Below are positions 31,919 through 38,657 of a DNA stretch of 38,657 bases, in pieces. Every line of letters starts with the position of its first letter. The stretch's first letter is position 1. The stretch lies in contig CAJFTT010000028.1 of NCBI GenBank assembly GCA_904420005.1, positions 1 to 38,657 on the forward strand, written 5' to 3'. The position numbers were made by a program, and so were the translations under genes. This stretch comes from Candidatus Tabaqchalia intestinavium (lineage in GTDB: Bacteria > Bacillota > Clostridia > Oscillospirales > CAJFTT01). The notes under the pieces are model-generated. The model was not told the DNA's origin. It saw nothing but the letters and a program-made list of their open reading frames with translations, and did no database searches.

Positions 31919-33393
31919 TGCGCATTCTCCTTTCCGATATACACGATGTCGCTGCAGCGGCGGCCGCCGTTATAGGGCTGATTGACCACCTTGCCGTTGA
32001 ACCACATCACGGAGGTCTGGCCGCCGTCGAGGTTATAGGCCTGCTTGCAGCCGAGCTCCTCGAACAGCGCGGACAGCTCCGTCATCGACATGCCAACCGA
32101 GTAGCCCTCCTGCCGGCCGTCCACCACCACGAAGCAATAGTGCCCGGGTTCGTAATACCCGATGGCGGTGCGCGGGTTGCGCGGAGACACATCGGTATTG
32201 AATTCCGTCATCGACTGCCCGTCGTCGGTGAGAAGCTCCGGCCCGAAGGACCAGGCCTGGTACGCCCCCTTGGCGATGGCCTCATTGATGTCGAACTCCT
32301 CCGCGGTATAGGTCTGCATGGTGCCGTCGTAATACAACACGCATACGTCACGCCACAAGTCGTCGCGATAGACGTTGCCGTTACGGATGACGACCCCGCG
32401 CGTGCGGATGCCGTAATAATCGCCCGATACGGCCAGCAGCGCGTTATTCTCCCGCGCCATCTCGGCGGTCGTCTGCGTGAAGCCCTGGCCATATTTGCCG
32501 TCAGCGAACGCAGTGGCGTAAGCGTCGATATTCTTGACGTAAATGTCCGCGACATAATAAGTCACGCCGTCTTTTTGCACCTTTTCGATCGTGATGTTGC
32601 GGTCGGTGCCTTTATAGGACGTGTCAGTCAGCTCGATCTCCCCGGCAGAGGCGGCGAATTTCTCCGGCCATTTCGCACCGAACGCGCCCATGTCGACCGT
32701 GACGGTATTGCCGCTTGAGTCGGTGATGGTCACTGTATTGGAAGCGGCGCTGTCCGGGCGGGAAACGGTCTGCACCGGGCCGGTCCCCTCCACGCCGCCC
32801 ATCCAGCGCGGCAGCACATGGTGAAACATCGCAAAGGTCAGCAGCACAACCGCGAACAACAGGAAATCCGTCACCACCAGCACCCAAACGGGCCGCGGCG
32901 CGCGGGTCGCCGCGCCTCTGGACGAGGGGCGGGACCCCGGCTGGGAAGCGGGGCGGGAATTGGCCGGCGATCCGGCGCGGGCGCCGGGATTCGCACCGGG
33001 GCGCGCATTTCCCTGCGCTGCGGTATGCGGCGCGCGCGGCGCCGTGCGCGGCGTCGCCGCCGGCGGCACGCGCCGGGTTGGCGCATCGGTACGGGGCGCG
33101 GGGCGCGGGGTAACGCGCTCGCCCGGCGCGCCGATCGGGTGGACAGCGTCAGCCCCCGTCCCCGTTTCTCTCCAGCCGGCCGATGCCGTTGGGCGCTGCG
33201 TCTCGCCCGGCCGCGCGCCCCCCTGCTGCCGCGCGCGGTATGCGCGGCTCCACGCATCAGCGTCGAGGGGGTCGTCCTCCTGCTGCTCCTTGCGCGCCGG
33301 CGTTGTCCCCTGCGTGCCGGAGGTCGTGTCCTCCGGCGCGCGGCTCTGCCGGAACAGGCTCTCAAAATCATCCCAGTCGTCTTTTCTCTGCAA
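31915..33393 (-). CDS. Membrane-anchored phosphodiester glycosidase (NAGPA domain)
   Basis: 492 residues from TTG 33393. Residues 1-166 are a cytoplasmic, disordered Pro/Arg/Ala/Gly-rich segment with an acidic start (MQRKDDWDDFESLF). One membrane helix (about 168-192) and an outside C-terminal NAGPA domain (about 245-490) follow; the latter has ALLAVSGDYYGIRTRGVVIRNG-like, RTAIGYYEPGHYCFVVVDGR and YNLDGGQTSVMWFNG motifs. The mammalian relative removes GlcNAc from phosphodiesters; bacterial members act on cell-envelope polysaccharides or teichoic-acid-type polymers. TTG 33393 has GGGGAGG upstream; GTG 33432 lacks one. It heads a unit with the two small membrane protein genes. Confidence 0.85.
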   Translation of the reverse strand: MQRKDDWDDFESLFRQSRAPEDTTSGTQGTTPARKEQQEDDPLDADAWSRAYRARQQGGARPGETQRPTASAGWRETGTGADAVHPIGAPGERVTPRPAPRTDAPTRRVPPAATPRTAPRAPHTAAQGNARPGANPGARAGSPANSRPASQPGSRPSSRGAATRAPRPVWVLVVTDFLLFAVVLLTFAMFHHVLPRWMGGVEGTGPVQTVSRPDSAASNTVTITDSSGNTVTVDMGAFGAKWPEKFAASAGEIELTDTSYKGTDRNITIEKVQKDGVTYYVADIYVKNIDAYATAFADGKYGQGFTQTTAEMARENNALLAVSGDYYGIRTRGVVIRNGNVYRDDLWRDVCVLYYDGTMQTYTAEEFDINEAIAKGAYQAWSFGPELLTDDGQSMTEFNTDVSPRNPRTAIGYYEPGHYCFVVVDGRQEGYSVGMSMTELSALFEELGCKQAYNLDGGQTSVMWFNGKVVNQPYNGGRRCSDIVYIGKENAQ

Positions 33394-33509
33394 GCCTTTC
33401 GCCTCCCCGGGCGGGCCGCCGCACCGGGCCACCCGCTTCTTTTTCCGTCCCGCGCGCCCAGCCGCAGCCAGTGCGCCGTCAACCGCTGCGCGGTGATAAA
33501 ACTCATTTT

Positions 33510-33539
33510 ATAGTATCTTCTTTCTTTCGCGCTTGTCAA
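33510..33539 (-). promoter_or_regulatory. Sigma-A promoter of the glycosidase unit
   Basis: On the minus strand TTGACA (33534-33539) and TACTAT (33510-33515) are 18 bp apart, some 115 bp before the chosen TTG start. It is divergent from the guaB promoter in the same intergenic region (33394-33769). Confidence 0.65.
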
Positions 33540-33689
33540 CAGGCCAACAGTGAAAATCCTGTGAATTTTGCGTCACTGTAGTGTACGGTCATCGCCCCGC
33601 CCGGCCGCCAACAGGCGCCGCCTGCGGGCCGGGGCCGAACCGCCAGTTTCCCACATGCCGCCTGCGTGCATTTTTGTGAATTCTCCCTA

Positions 33690-33718
33690 TTGCGTTTTTG
33701 TCGAAAAAACTATATGAT
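33690..33718 (+). promoter_or_regulatory. Sigma-A promoter of the IMP dehydrogenase gene
   Basis: TTGCGT (33690-33695) and TATGAT (33713-33718) are 17 bp apart, about 50 bp before ATG 33770, in an AT-rich patch. Confidence 0.65.
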
Positions 33719-33769
33719 AAAAAGAAACAACCATGATGCGTGAAATTGGAGAAAAGGAGTGTCCCGACT

Positions 33770-35278
33770 ATGGCTTATTACTTTTCAGAGCCTTCCCGCA
33801 CCTTCAGTGAATATCTGCTGGTTCCCGGCTATTCCTCAGCGCAGTGCATTCCCACCAACGTCAGCCTGAAAACGCCGCTGACCCGTTTCCGCCGCGGGGA
33901 AACGCCCGCCATCTCGCTGAATATTCCGCTGGTGTCGGCCATTATGCAGGCCGTTTCCGACGACCGCATGGCCATCGCGCTGGCCAAAGAGGGCGGCATG
34001 AGCTTCATCTACGGCTCGCAGAGCGTGGAGAGCGAGGCGGCCATGGTGCGCCGCGTCAAGAGCTATAAGGCGGGCTTCGTGCGCAGCGACTCCAACATCC
34101 GCCCCGACCAGACGCTGGCCGATATTCTCGCGCTCAAGCAGAAAACCGGGCACTCCACCGTCGCCGTGACGGAGGACGGCAGCCCCAACGGCCGCCTGAT
34201 CGGCATCGTCACCAGCCGCGACTATCGCGTCAGCCGTATGGACACCTCCACGCCCGTGTCGGCGTTCATGACGCCGTTTTCTTCGCTGATCTATGCCGAG
34301 GAAGGCACGAGCCTCAAAGAGGCCAACAACATCATCTGGGACCACAAGCTCAATTCCCTGCCCATCGTGGACAAGCAGGGCCGGCTGCTGTATTTTGTGT
34401 TCCGCAAGGACTATGATTTCCACAAAGAGAACCCGCTGGAGCTGCTCGACGCGCAAAAGCGCTACATGGTGGGCGCGGGGATCAACACGCGCGACTATGC
34501 CGAGCGCGTGCCCGCGCTGGTGGAAGCCGGCGCCGACGCGCTGTGCATCGACTCCTCCGAGGGCTTCTCGGAGTGGCAGGCCCGCACGCTCAGCTGGATC
34601 CGCGAGCAGTACGGCGACAGCGTCAAGGTCGGCGCGGGCAACGTCGTGGACCGCGATGGGTTCCTCTTCCTCGCGGAGGCCGGCGCAGATTTCATCAAGA
34701 TCGGCATCGGCGGCGGCTCGATCTGCATCACCCGCGAGCAGAAGGGCATCGGCCGCGGCCAGGCGACGGCCGTCATGGAGGTCGCCGCGGCCCGGGATGA
34801 ATATTTCGAGAAAACCGGCGTCTATATTCCCATCTGCTCCGATGGCGGCATCGTGCATGACTATCACATCACGCTGGCGCTCGCGATGGGCGCGGACTTC
34901 ATCATGCTGGGACGCTATTTCTCCCGTTTTGACGAGAGCCCGACCAACAAGGTCGTCGTCGACGGCAATTATATGAAGGAATACTGGGGCGAGGGCAGCG
35001 CCCGCGCGCGCAACTGGCAGCGTTACGACCTCGGCGGCGCGAGCAAGCTGTCGTTTGAGGAAGGCGTAGACTCCTACGTCCCTTACGCCGGCAGTCTGAA
35101 GGATAACGTCGGCATGACGCTCAGCAAGGTGCGCTCGACCATGTGCAACTGCGGCGCGCTGACCATCCCTGAGCTGCAGAAAAACGCCAAGCTCACGCTG
35201 GTTTCCGCCACCAGCATCATCGAGGGCGGCGCGCACGACGTCGTGCTCAAGGACAAGACCGTTTCCCCCGCGAAATGA
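33770..35278 (+). CDS. guaB: IMP dehydrogenase, divergent clostridial form
   Basis: 502 residues. It oxidises IMP to XMP with NAD+, the committed step to GMP. A TIM barrel is interrupted by a tandem CBS module (about 100-225; [30 protein letters not shown]). The catalytic loop reads [13 protein letters not shown] with C319, and the flap has ARNWQRY supplying the Arg-Tyr pair. The N-terminus ([21 protein letters not shown]) and the [10 protein letters not shown] loop differ from the usual GIGPGSICTTR, marking a variant subgroup I recall from Clostridia; GMP reductase is less likely because the CBS module and flap are present. ATG 33770 follows AAGGAG at 33754-33759; the start at 33740 has no such site. 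A strong terminator follows 17 bp after the stop. Confidence 0.9.
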   Translation: MAYYFSEPSRTFSEYLLVPGYSSAQCIPTNVSLKTPLTRFRRGETPAISLNIPLVSAIMQAVSDDRMAIALAKEGGMSFIYGSQSVESEAAMVRRVKSYKAGFVRSDSNIRPDQTLADILALKQKTGHSTVAVTEDGSPNGRLIGIVTSRDYRVSRMDTSTPVSAFMTPFSSLIYAEEGTSLKEANNIIWDHKLNSLPIVDKQGRLLYFVFRKDYDFHKENPLELLDAQKRYMVGAGINTRDYAERVPALVEAGADALCIDSSEGFSEWQARTLSWIREQYGDSVKVGAGNVVDRDGFLFLAEAGADFIKIGIGGGSICITREQKGIGRGQATAVMEVAAARDEYFEKTGVYIPICSDGGIVHDYHITLALAMGADFIMLGRYFSRFDESPTNKVVVDGNYMKEYWGEGSARARNWQRYDLGGASKLSFEEGVDSYVPYAGSLKDNVGMTLSKVRSTMCNCGALTIPELQKNAKLTLVSATSIIEGGAHDVVLKDKTVSPAK

Positions 35279-35294
35279 CTCCAACTAAGCAGCA

Positions 35295-35348
35295 AAAAAG
35301 GCCGCTGGGGGCTGACGCGTGATCGCGTCGGCCCCCAGTGGCCTTTTT
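35295..35348. terminator. Very strong intrinsic terminator after guaB
   Basis: A stem of about 25 bp (35295-35319 with 35324-35348) with two non-Watson-Crick positions and a TGAT loop, ending in T5 on the plus strand and starting with A5, so active in both directions. Confidence 0.9.
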
Positions 35349-35486
35349 GCAGGATGGCGCCGCACCACCGGCACAGCATTCCCAGCATGTCCCTCCTATC
35401 CGGCGGGCTGAAAAAGCACAAAGCGGCGCGGGCAAGATTTCCCAGCCGCCGGAAGCAGGAAACAGCGTGCGGCGGCGGCACATCTG

Positions 35487-35495
35487 TGCTATACT
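35487..35495 (+). promoter_or_regulatory. Extended -10 promoter of the NagZ gene
   Basis: TGCTATACT is a TGn-extended -10 element 56 bp before the ATG. No good -35 box is visible 17 bp upstream, as is common for extended -10 promoters. Confidence 0.45.
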
Positions 35496-35550
35496 AAAAG
35501 TACCATGAAAAAGCCGGCGCGCATCCCGCCCGGAAGAAAGGAGTTCCCCT

Positions 35551-37041
35551 ATGCACAGGAAACAGAAAGCCAGGCGCAGACTTGCCGCCGTCGCGCTGGC
35601 CGCAGCGCTGACGCTGGCCGCATGCACCGGCGCGCCGGGAGACGGCGTATCCTCCGGGCATCCCGCCTCTCCGACGGTGCAGAGCGACGAGTCTTCCGCT
35701 TCGCAAAGTGTTTCAGCCGATATGCCTTCTGCCGCCGGCGTTTCCTCCGCAGCCGCTTCCTCTGCGACCGCCTCCTCCAGCGGCATCAATTCGTCCATGG
35801 GTGCGTCCAGTTCTGCAAGCAGCACCCGGCCCGCCGATGCATCCTCCTCCACCGCTCCGCAGCTGACTTCTTCTGCGGCGGCTTCCGCCGCCTCTTCCTC
35901 TGGCGGAGGTCAATTCCCGGCGGCGACGCCCGAGGCGCGCGCCCGCGAAACGCTGGCTTCCATGACGCTGGAGGAAAAAGCCGGGCAGATGTTTTTCCTT
36001 GCCTTCCGGCAGACCGCCCAGGGCGGCGACCTGCTTCGGCTGGACGGCGCGGCGCAGGAAATCCTGCGCCGCGTGCAGCCCGGCGGGATGGTTCTGTTCG
36101 GGGAAAATGTCGACACAGTCGAACAGCTGCGCGCGCTCATCGCTGAGTCGCAGGCGCTCTCTTCCCTGCCGCTTTTCGTCTCCGTGGATCAGGAGGGCGG
36201 GCGGGTACAGCGCATCCGGCACACCCAGCAGATCCCCGCCACCGACATTCCTGCCATGCTTACCGTCGGCAGCCGCAATGATCTCTCCCTGACGGAGAAA
36301 ATCGGCCGGCTGATGGCGCGCGAGCTGCGCGTATTCGGCTTCAACATGGATTTCGCGCCGGTATGCGACGTGTTCTCCAACCCGGACAACACCGTAATCG
36401 GAAACCGCGCTTTTTCCACCGACCCCAAAATTGCCGCCGAGCAGGCCGCAGCGCTGGCCGCGGGTCTCTCCGCCGAGGGCATCATTCCCGTGCTCAAGCA
36501 TTTTCCCGGCCATGGGGACACCGCCGCCGACACGCACGACGGCTTCGTCCGCGTGGATAAAACCAAGACCGAGCTGTGGGGCTGTGAGCTTCTTCCCTTT
36601 CAGCGGGGCATCGACAACGGGGCCGAGGTCATCATGGCGGCGCACATCAGCCTGCCCAACGTCACCGGGGATGAGACGCCGGCCTCCCTTTCCAGGGAAA
36701 TCCTGACCGGGCTGCTGCGGGAGGAAATGGGCTTCGACGGCGTCATCATCACCGATGCGCTCAACATGAAGGCCATCACCCGCCGGTATTCCACGCAGGA
36801 AACCATCCTGCTGGGGATCGAGGCGGGCGTCGATCTGTTCCTCATGCCATCCGACCCGATAGAAGCCTTTGATACGCTGGTTTCCGCCGTCGAATCCGGG
36901 CATGTTTCCATGCAGCGTCTGGATGAATCCGTGCTGCGCATTCTGACGCTCAAATATTCTCACGGCCTGTTCGAAAATCCGCCGCTGCAGGACGCGAGCA
37001 TTCTCGGCCGCGGCGCCTCGATCCTCGAAGGGCTCGCCTGA
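35551..37041 (+). CDS. nagZ: Beta-N-acetylhexosaminidase lipoprotein, GH3 (NagZ type)
   Basis: 496 residues. A signal peptide ends in the lipobox LTLAAC (C25), followed by a Ser/Ala-rich linker to about residue 128. The GH3 barrel contains VSVDQEGGRVQR, KHFPGHGDTAADTHDG with the D327-x-H329 acid/base dyad typical of NagZ, and FDGVIITDALNMKAI with nucleophile D402. It cleaves terminal GlcNAc from muropeptides or other envelope glycans outside the cell, as the B. subtilis enzyme does in cell-wall turnover. It lacks the second GH3 domain and any C-terminal amidase partner. ATG 35551 has AAAGGAG 7 bases upstream. A hairpin spans its stop codon. Confidence 0.92.
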   Translation: MHRKQKARRRLAAVALAAALTLAACTGAPGDGVSSGHPASPTVQSDESSASQSVSADMPSAAGVSSAAASSATASSSGINSSMGASSSASSTRPADASSSTAPQLTSSAAASAASSSGGGQFPAATPEARARETLASMTLEEKAGQMFFLAFRQTAQGGDLLRLDGAAQEILRRVQPGGMVLFGENVDTVEQLRALIAESQALSSLPLFVSVDQEGGRVQRIRHTQQIPATDIPAMLTVGSRNDLSLTEKIGRLMARELRVFGFNMDFAPVCDVFSNPDNTVIGNRAFSTDPKIAAEQAAALAAGLSAEGIIPVLKHFPGHGDTAADTHDGFVRVDKTKTELWGCELLPFQRGIDNGAEVIMAAHISLPNVTGDETPASLSREILTGLLREEMGFDGVIITDALNMKAITRRYSTQETILLGIEAGVDLFLMPSDPIEAFDTLVSAVESGHVSMQRLDESVLRILTLKYSHGLFENPPLQDASILGRGASILEGLA

Positions 37042-37061
37042 CGCACCGTTTCAGGCGAGCC
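37031..37061. terminator. Hairpin spanning the nagZ stop codon
   Basis: GGCTCGCCTGA (37031-37041) and TCAGGCGAGCC (37051-37061) form a perfect 11-bp stem; the stop codon TGA is the last triplet of the left arm. It sits between convergent nagZ and spoIIP. There is no T-run. Confidence 0.5.
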
Positions 37062-37196
37062 GCCGCTGCGCGCGGGGTGAACGCGCGCCCTTGCCTGTTA
37101 TTTTTTGCAAGCCGGGTTCCCGACCGAGGGGCGCCGCGTCCGCCCCGCCGATTCTCCGCTGCGCCGGGCGCGCCATACCGCCGCAGGGCAGCGCAT

Positions 37197-38327
37197 TCAT
37201 CCCTCGCTCGCCGTGTCCTCCGCCGGCGCGGGCAGCTCCGCGAGCGCGTCTGCGATGGCCTTTGCCAGCACCTGCGCGCTGCGGGTGCATTCCTCGACGG
37301 TGTTGACGTCGGTGCCGATCTCGACGGCGAACGACGCGCGCGTCATGTCGAAGTTATATTTGCGCGCCTCCAGGGACAGCGGCCGCGCCAGCGACGGTGC
37401 GGAGAGGCCGAGCTTCTCCTGCACCCGCAGCGCAATGCTGAGATTATCCTCCCAATTTTCAAACCCCAGGCTACCGTCCGCGTCGCAGCCCGCGATGAGC
37501 ATGATCTGCGCGGCTTTTTCACCGTTGATCTCCACCGTGGGCTTGACGCGCGCGCCGCCCGTCTGCTGGATAATCCCCCGGTGCAGGTCGATGACCATCT
37601 GAATCTGCGGATTGCTGTCGAGGATCTTTTCGATCCGCTCCCGCGCCCGCAGATAAGCGCCGGAATACGACGGATAGTCGAAGGTTGACGTATCGTGGAT
37701 CACGCCGATGCCGCGCGCTTCCAGCGCGGTTTTGAGCGCCTGCCCGACCTTGATGACGCCGATCTCGCTGTCGAGCGAGTTGCCGCTCTTGTCGGGATCG
37801 TAATAGCCCAGCGCTTCGGTCTCATAGCATTCGGTGGCGTGCGTATGGATGATGAGCACCTGCGCGCTGTGCGTTTCGGCGTCGAAGGTCACGCCCGTCT
37901 CCCGCTCGAGCAGCGCGGCGATGTCGATGGAGGGCGACAGCAGCGTCTTGTCCTGAATGGAGATCCCCTCATAAGTAATGAGATTCCCGGTATCGTCGCG
38001 CGTCTGCTCGAGCACCGGCTTCATTCCTTCGGGGAGATCCGTCAGCAGCGGCGAGTCCACGCGGGAAACCTGAAAGATTTCCTGCACCGCGGGCGGCTCC
38101 TCCTCCGGCGCCTGGCTGGAAACGCTCTCCCCGTCGCCCGGCGCGAACAGCTGGTTGCCGGTCGAGCCGTTGGGATAGAGCAGCGCCGCGGAATAGTACG
38201 CCGCGCCGCGCACCAGCTCCGCGACCGGTCCCACGTGTGTGAGCAGAAGGATCGCCCCCACCGCGGCCACGCACAACCCGATGGCGAGGAAATTGATTTT
38301 GCGTTTTCGGTAATGCATTCCGGCCAT
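37197..38327 (-). CDS. spoIIP: Stage II sporulation protein P (peptidoglycan amidase/endopeptidase)
   Basis: 376 residues. A basic N-terminus and one membrane helix (about 13-32) are followed by a linker with acidic residues and the SpoIIP catalytic domain (about 170-365). The family motifs are LIIHTHATECY (zinc His and Glu), SYSGAYLRARERI, MVIDLHRG and the C-terminal ASFAVEIGTDVNT. SpoIIP with SpoIID and SpoIIM degrades septal peptidoglycan during engulfment, so the organism or its recent ancestor forms endospores. ATG 38327 has AAGGAGGAG upstream; a second Met three codons later is possible. It is monocistronic with a sigma-E-like promoter; gpr, its usual neighbour, was not seen. Confidence 0.95.
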   Translation of the reverse strand: MAGMHYRKRKINFLAIGLCVAAVGAILLLTHVGPVAELVRGAAYYSAALLYPNGSTGNQLFAPGDGESVSSQAPEEEPPAVQEIFQVSRVDSPLLTDLPEGMKPVLEQTRDDTGNLITYEGISIQDKTLLSPSIDIAALLERETGVTFDAETHSAQVLIIHTHATECYETEALGYYDPDKSGNSLDSEIGVIKVGQALKTALEARGIGVIHDTSTFDYPSYSGAYLRARERIEKILDSNPQIQMVIDLHRGIIQQTGGARVKPTVEINGEKAAQIMLIAGCDADGSLGFENWEDNLSIALRVQEKLGLSAPSLARPLSLEARKYNFDMTRASFAVEIGTDVNTVEECTRSAQVLAKAIADALAELPAPAEDTASEG

Positions 38328-38418
38328 GTGAACGCTCCTCCTTTTCGCCGGGGCGGCAGACGCTTGCCGCAGTCTTGTCCTTGCAGTGGGAAAGTCTGTG
38401 CCCCTGTCGTTCATCTCA

Positions 38419-38446
38419 TATGTATGCGCCGGCGTGAAAAATATGC
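38419..38446 (-). promoter_or_regulatory. Sigma-E-like sporulation promoter of spoIIP
   Basis: On the minus strand GCATATT (38440-38446) and CATACATA (38419-38426) are 13 bp apart. They resemble the mother-cell sigma-E elements KMATATT and CATACAHT; the spacing is about one base shorter than usual. It lies about 90 bp before the spoIIP start, and spoIIP is a sigma-E gene in B. subtilis. Confidence 0.6.
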
Positions 38447-38513
38447 GTGCGGCGCTTTTCCTCCATGCATTCTGCACGCTGCCGTGCGCGCCCGCCGCTG
38501 TGCCTCTGCCGCA

Positions 38514-38562
38514 AAAAATCGGCGCACCGGCCGGGCTTTTTGCCGGCGGTGCGCCGATTTTT
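38514..38562 (-). terminator. Intrinsic terminator of the gene cut by the window edge
   Basis: AAAAATCGGCGCACCG (38514-38529) pairs perfectly with CGGTGCGCCGATTTTT (38547-38562); on the minus strand it ends in T6. It separates the upstream minus-strand gene from the spoIIP promoter. Confidence 0.8.
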
Positions 38563-38569
38563 GTTCTCT

Positions 38570-38601
38570 GCCGTCGGGGCCGGGCTTTCGGCCCCGACGG
38601 C
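38570..38601 (-). terminator. Perfect 13-bp hairpin following the edge gene
   Basis: GCCGTCGGGGCCG (38570-38582) and CGGCCCCGACGGC (38589-38601), loop GGCTTT. It lies 20 bp after the predicted stop of the edge gene, just ahead of the terminator at 38514-38562, giving a double hairpin. Confidence 0.55.
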
Positions 38602-38621
38602 ATGCACGTCACATCTGCGCG

Positions 38622-38657
38622 TCACATCTGATTGATCTTTTCCTTGATCTGCTCCAT
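38622..38657 (-). CDS. C-terminal end of a gene truncated by the window
   Basis: The last minus-strand codons read EQIKEKINQM followed by a stop (TGA at 38622-38624). Two hairpins, one with a T-run, follow directly, as expected after a gene end. Too little is present to name the protein; a charged helical C-terminus is all that can be seen. The reading frame is open to the window edge but this could be chance over 11 codons. Confidence 0.4.
   Translation of the reverse strand: MEQIKEKINQM

Overview
The window looks like the chromosome of a GC-rich, strictly anaerobic, endospore-forming Clostridia member, with the Oscillospirales/Ruminococcaceae-like gut lineages as a tentative guess. This rests on spoIIP, AbrB/SpoVT-type regulators, a bifunctional AdhE with Rex, O2-sensitive [FeFe]-hydrogenases and Gram-positive lipoprotein and ribosome-binding signals. 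No rRNA, tRNA, CRISPR array, transposase or integrase was seen. Every family call comes from motifs read by eye; no database search was run.

Layout. (1) 1-2373: an accessory-looking stretch. It has two intrinsic terminators, three 45-bp tandem repeats, a run of six consecutive stem-loops (527-731) resembling a structured RNA, then one AT-rich gene for a putative HExxH zinc protease (DUF4932-like), closed by long inverted repeats. (2) 2374-9801, minus strand: a 2475-residue cyclic-beta-glucan-synthase-like protein (GT84 + glycoamylase-like + GH94). (3) 10084-20023, plus strand: a redox/hydrogen block. It holds an iron alcohol dehydrogenase, the NADH-sensing repressor Rex, bifunctional AdhE, a thioredoxin-fold [2Fe-2S] protein, a sensory [FeFe]-hydrogenase with PAS domain (HydS type), an overlapping SpoIIE/PP2C phosphatase with an unexplained C-terminal half, and a monomeric catalytic [FeFe]-hydrogenase (HydA2 type). 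(4) 20268-21674: a sodium-dependent (SNF/NSS) transporter, followed by about 1 kb without genes.

(5) 22694-27325, minus strand: two tandem AbrB-like regulators behind a near-perfect sigma-A promoter, then a two-gene heterodimeric ABC exporter with one degenerate ATPase site. (6) 27453-30360, minus strand: proB-proA plus an unrecognised membrane-anchored protein. (7) 31337-33393, minus strand: a phosphodiester glycosidase (NAGPA domain) translationally coupled to a two-helix membrane protein, then a zinc-ribbon membrane protein. (8) 33770-37041, plus strand: a variant IMP dehydrogenase and a NagZ-type GH3 lipoprotein. (9) 37197-38657, minus strand: spoIIP with a sigma-E-like promoter, and the last codons of a gene cut by the window edge.

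The most coherent biology is block 3. Reduced fermentation electrons can leave as ethanol (Adh, AdhE) or H2 (HydA2). Rex would read the NADH/NAD+ ratio, while HydS plus the phosphatase would read H2 or redox state. The least explained items are the stem-loop array at 527-731 and the C-terminal half of the phosphatase.
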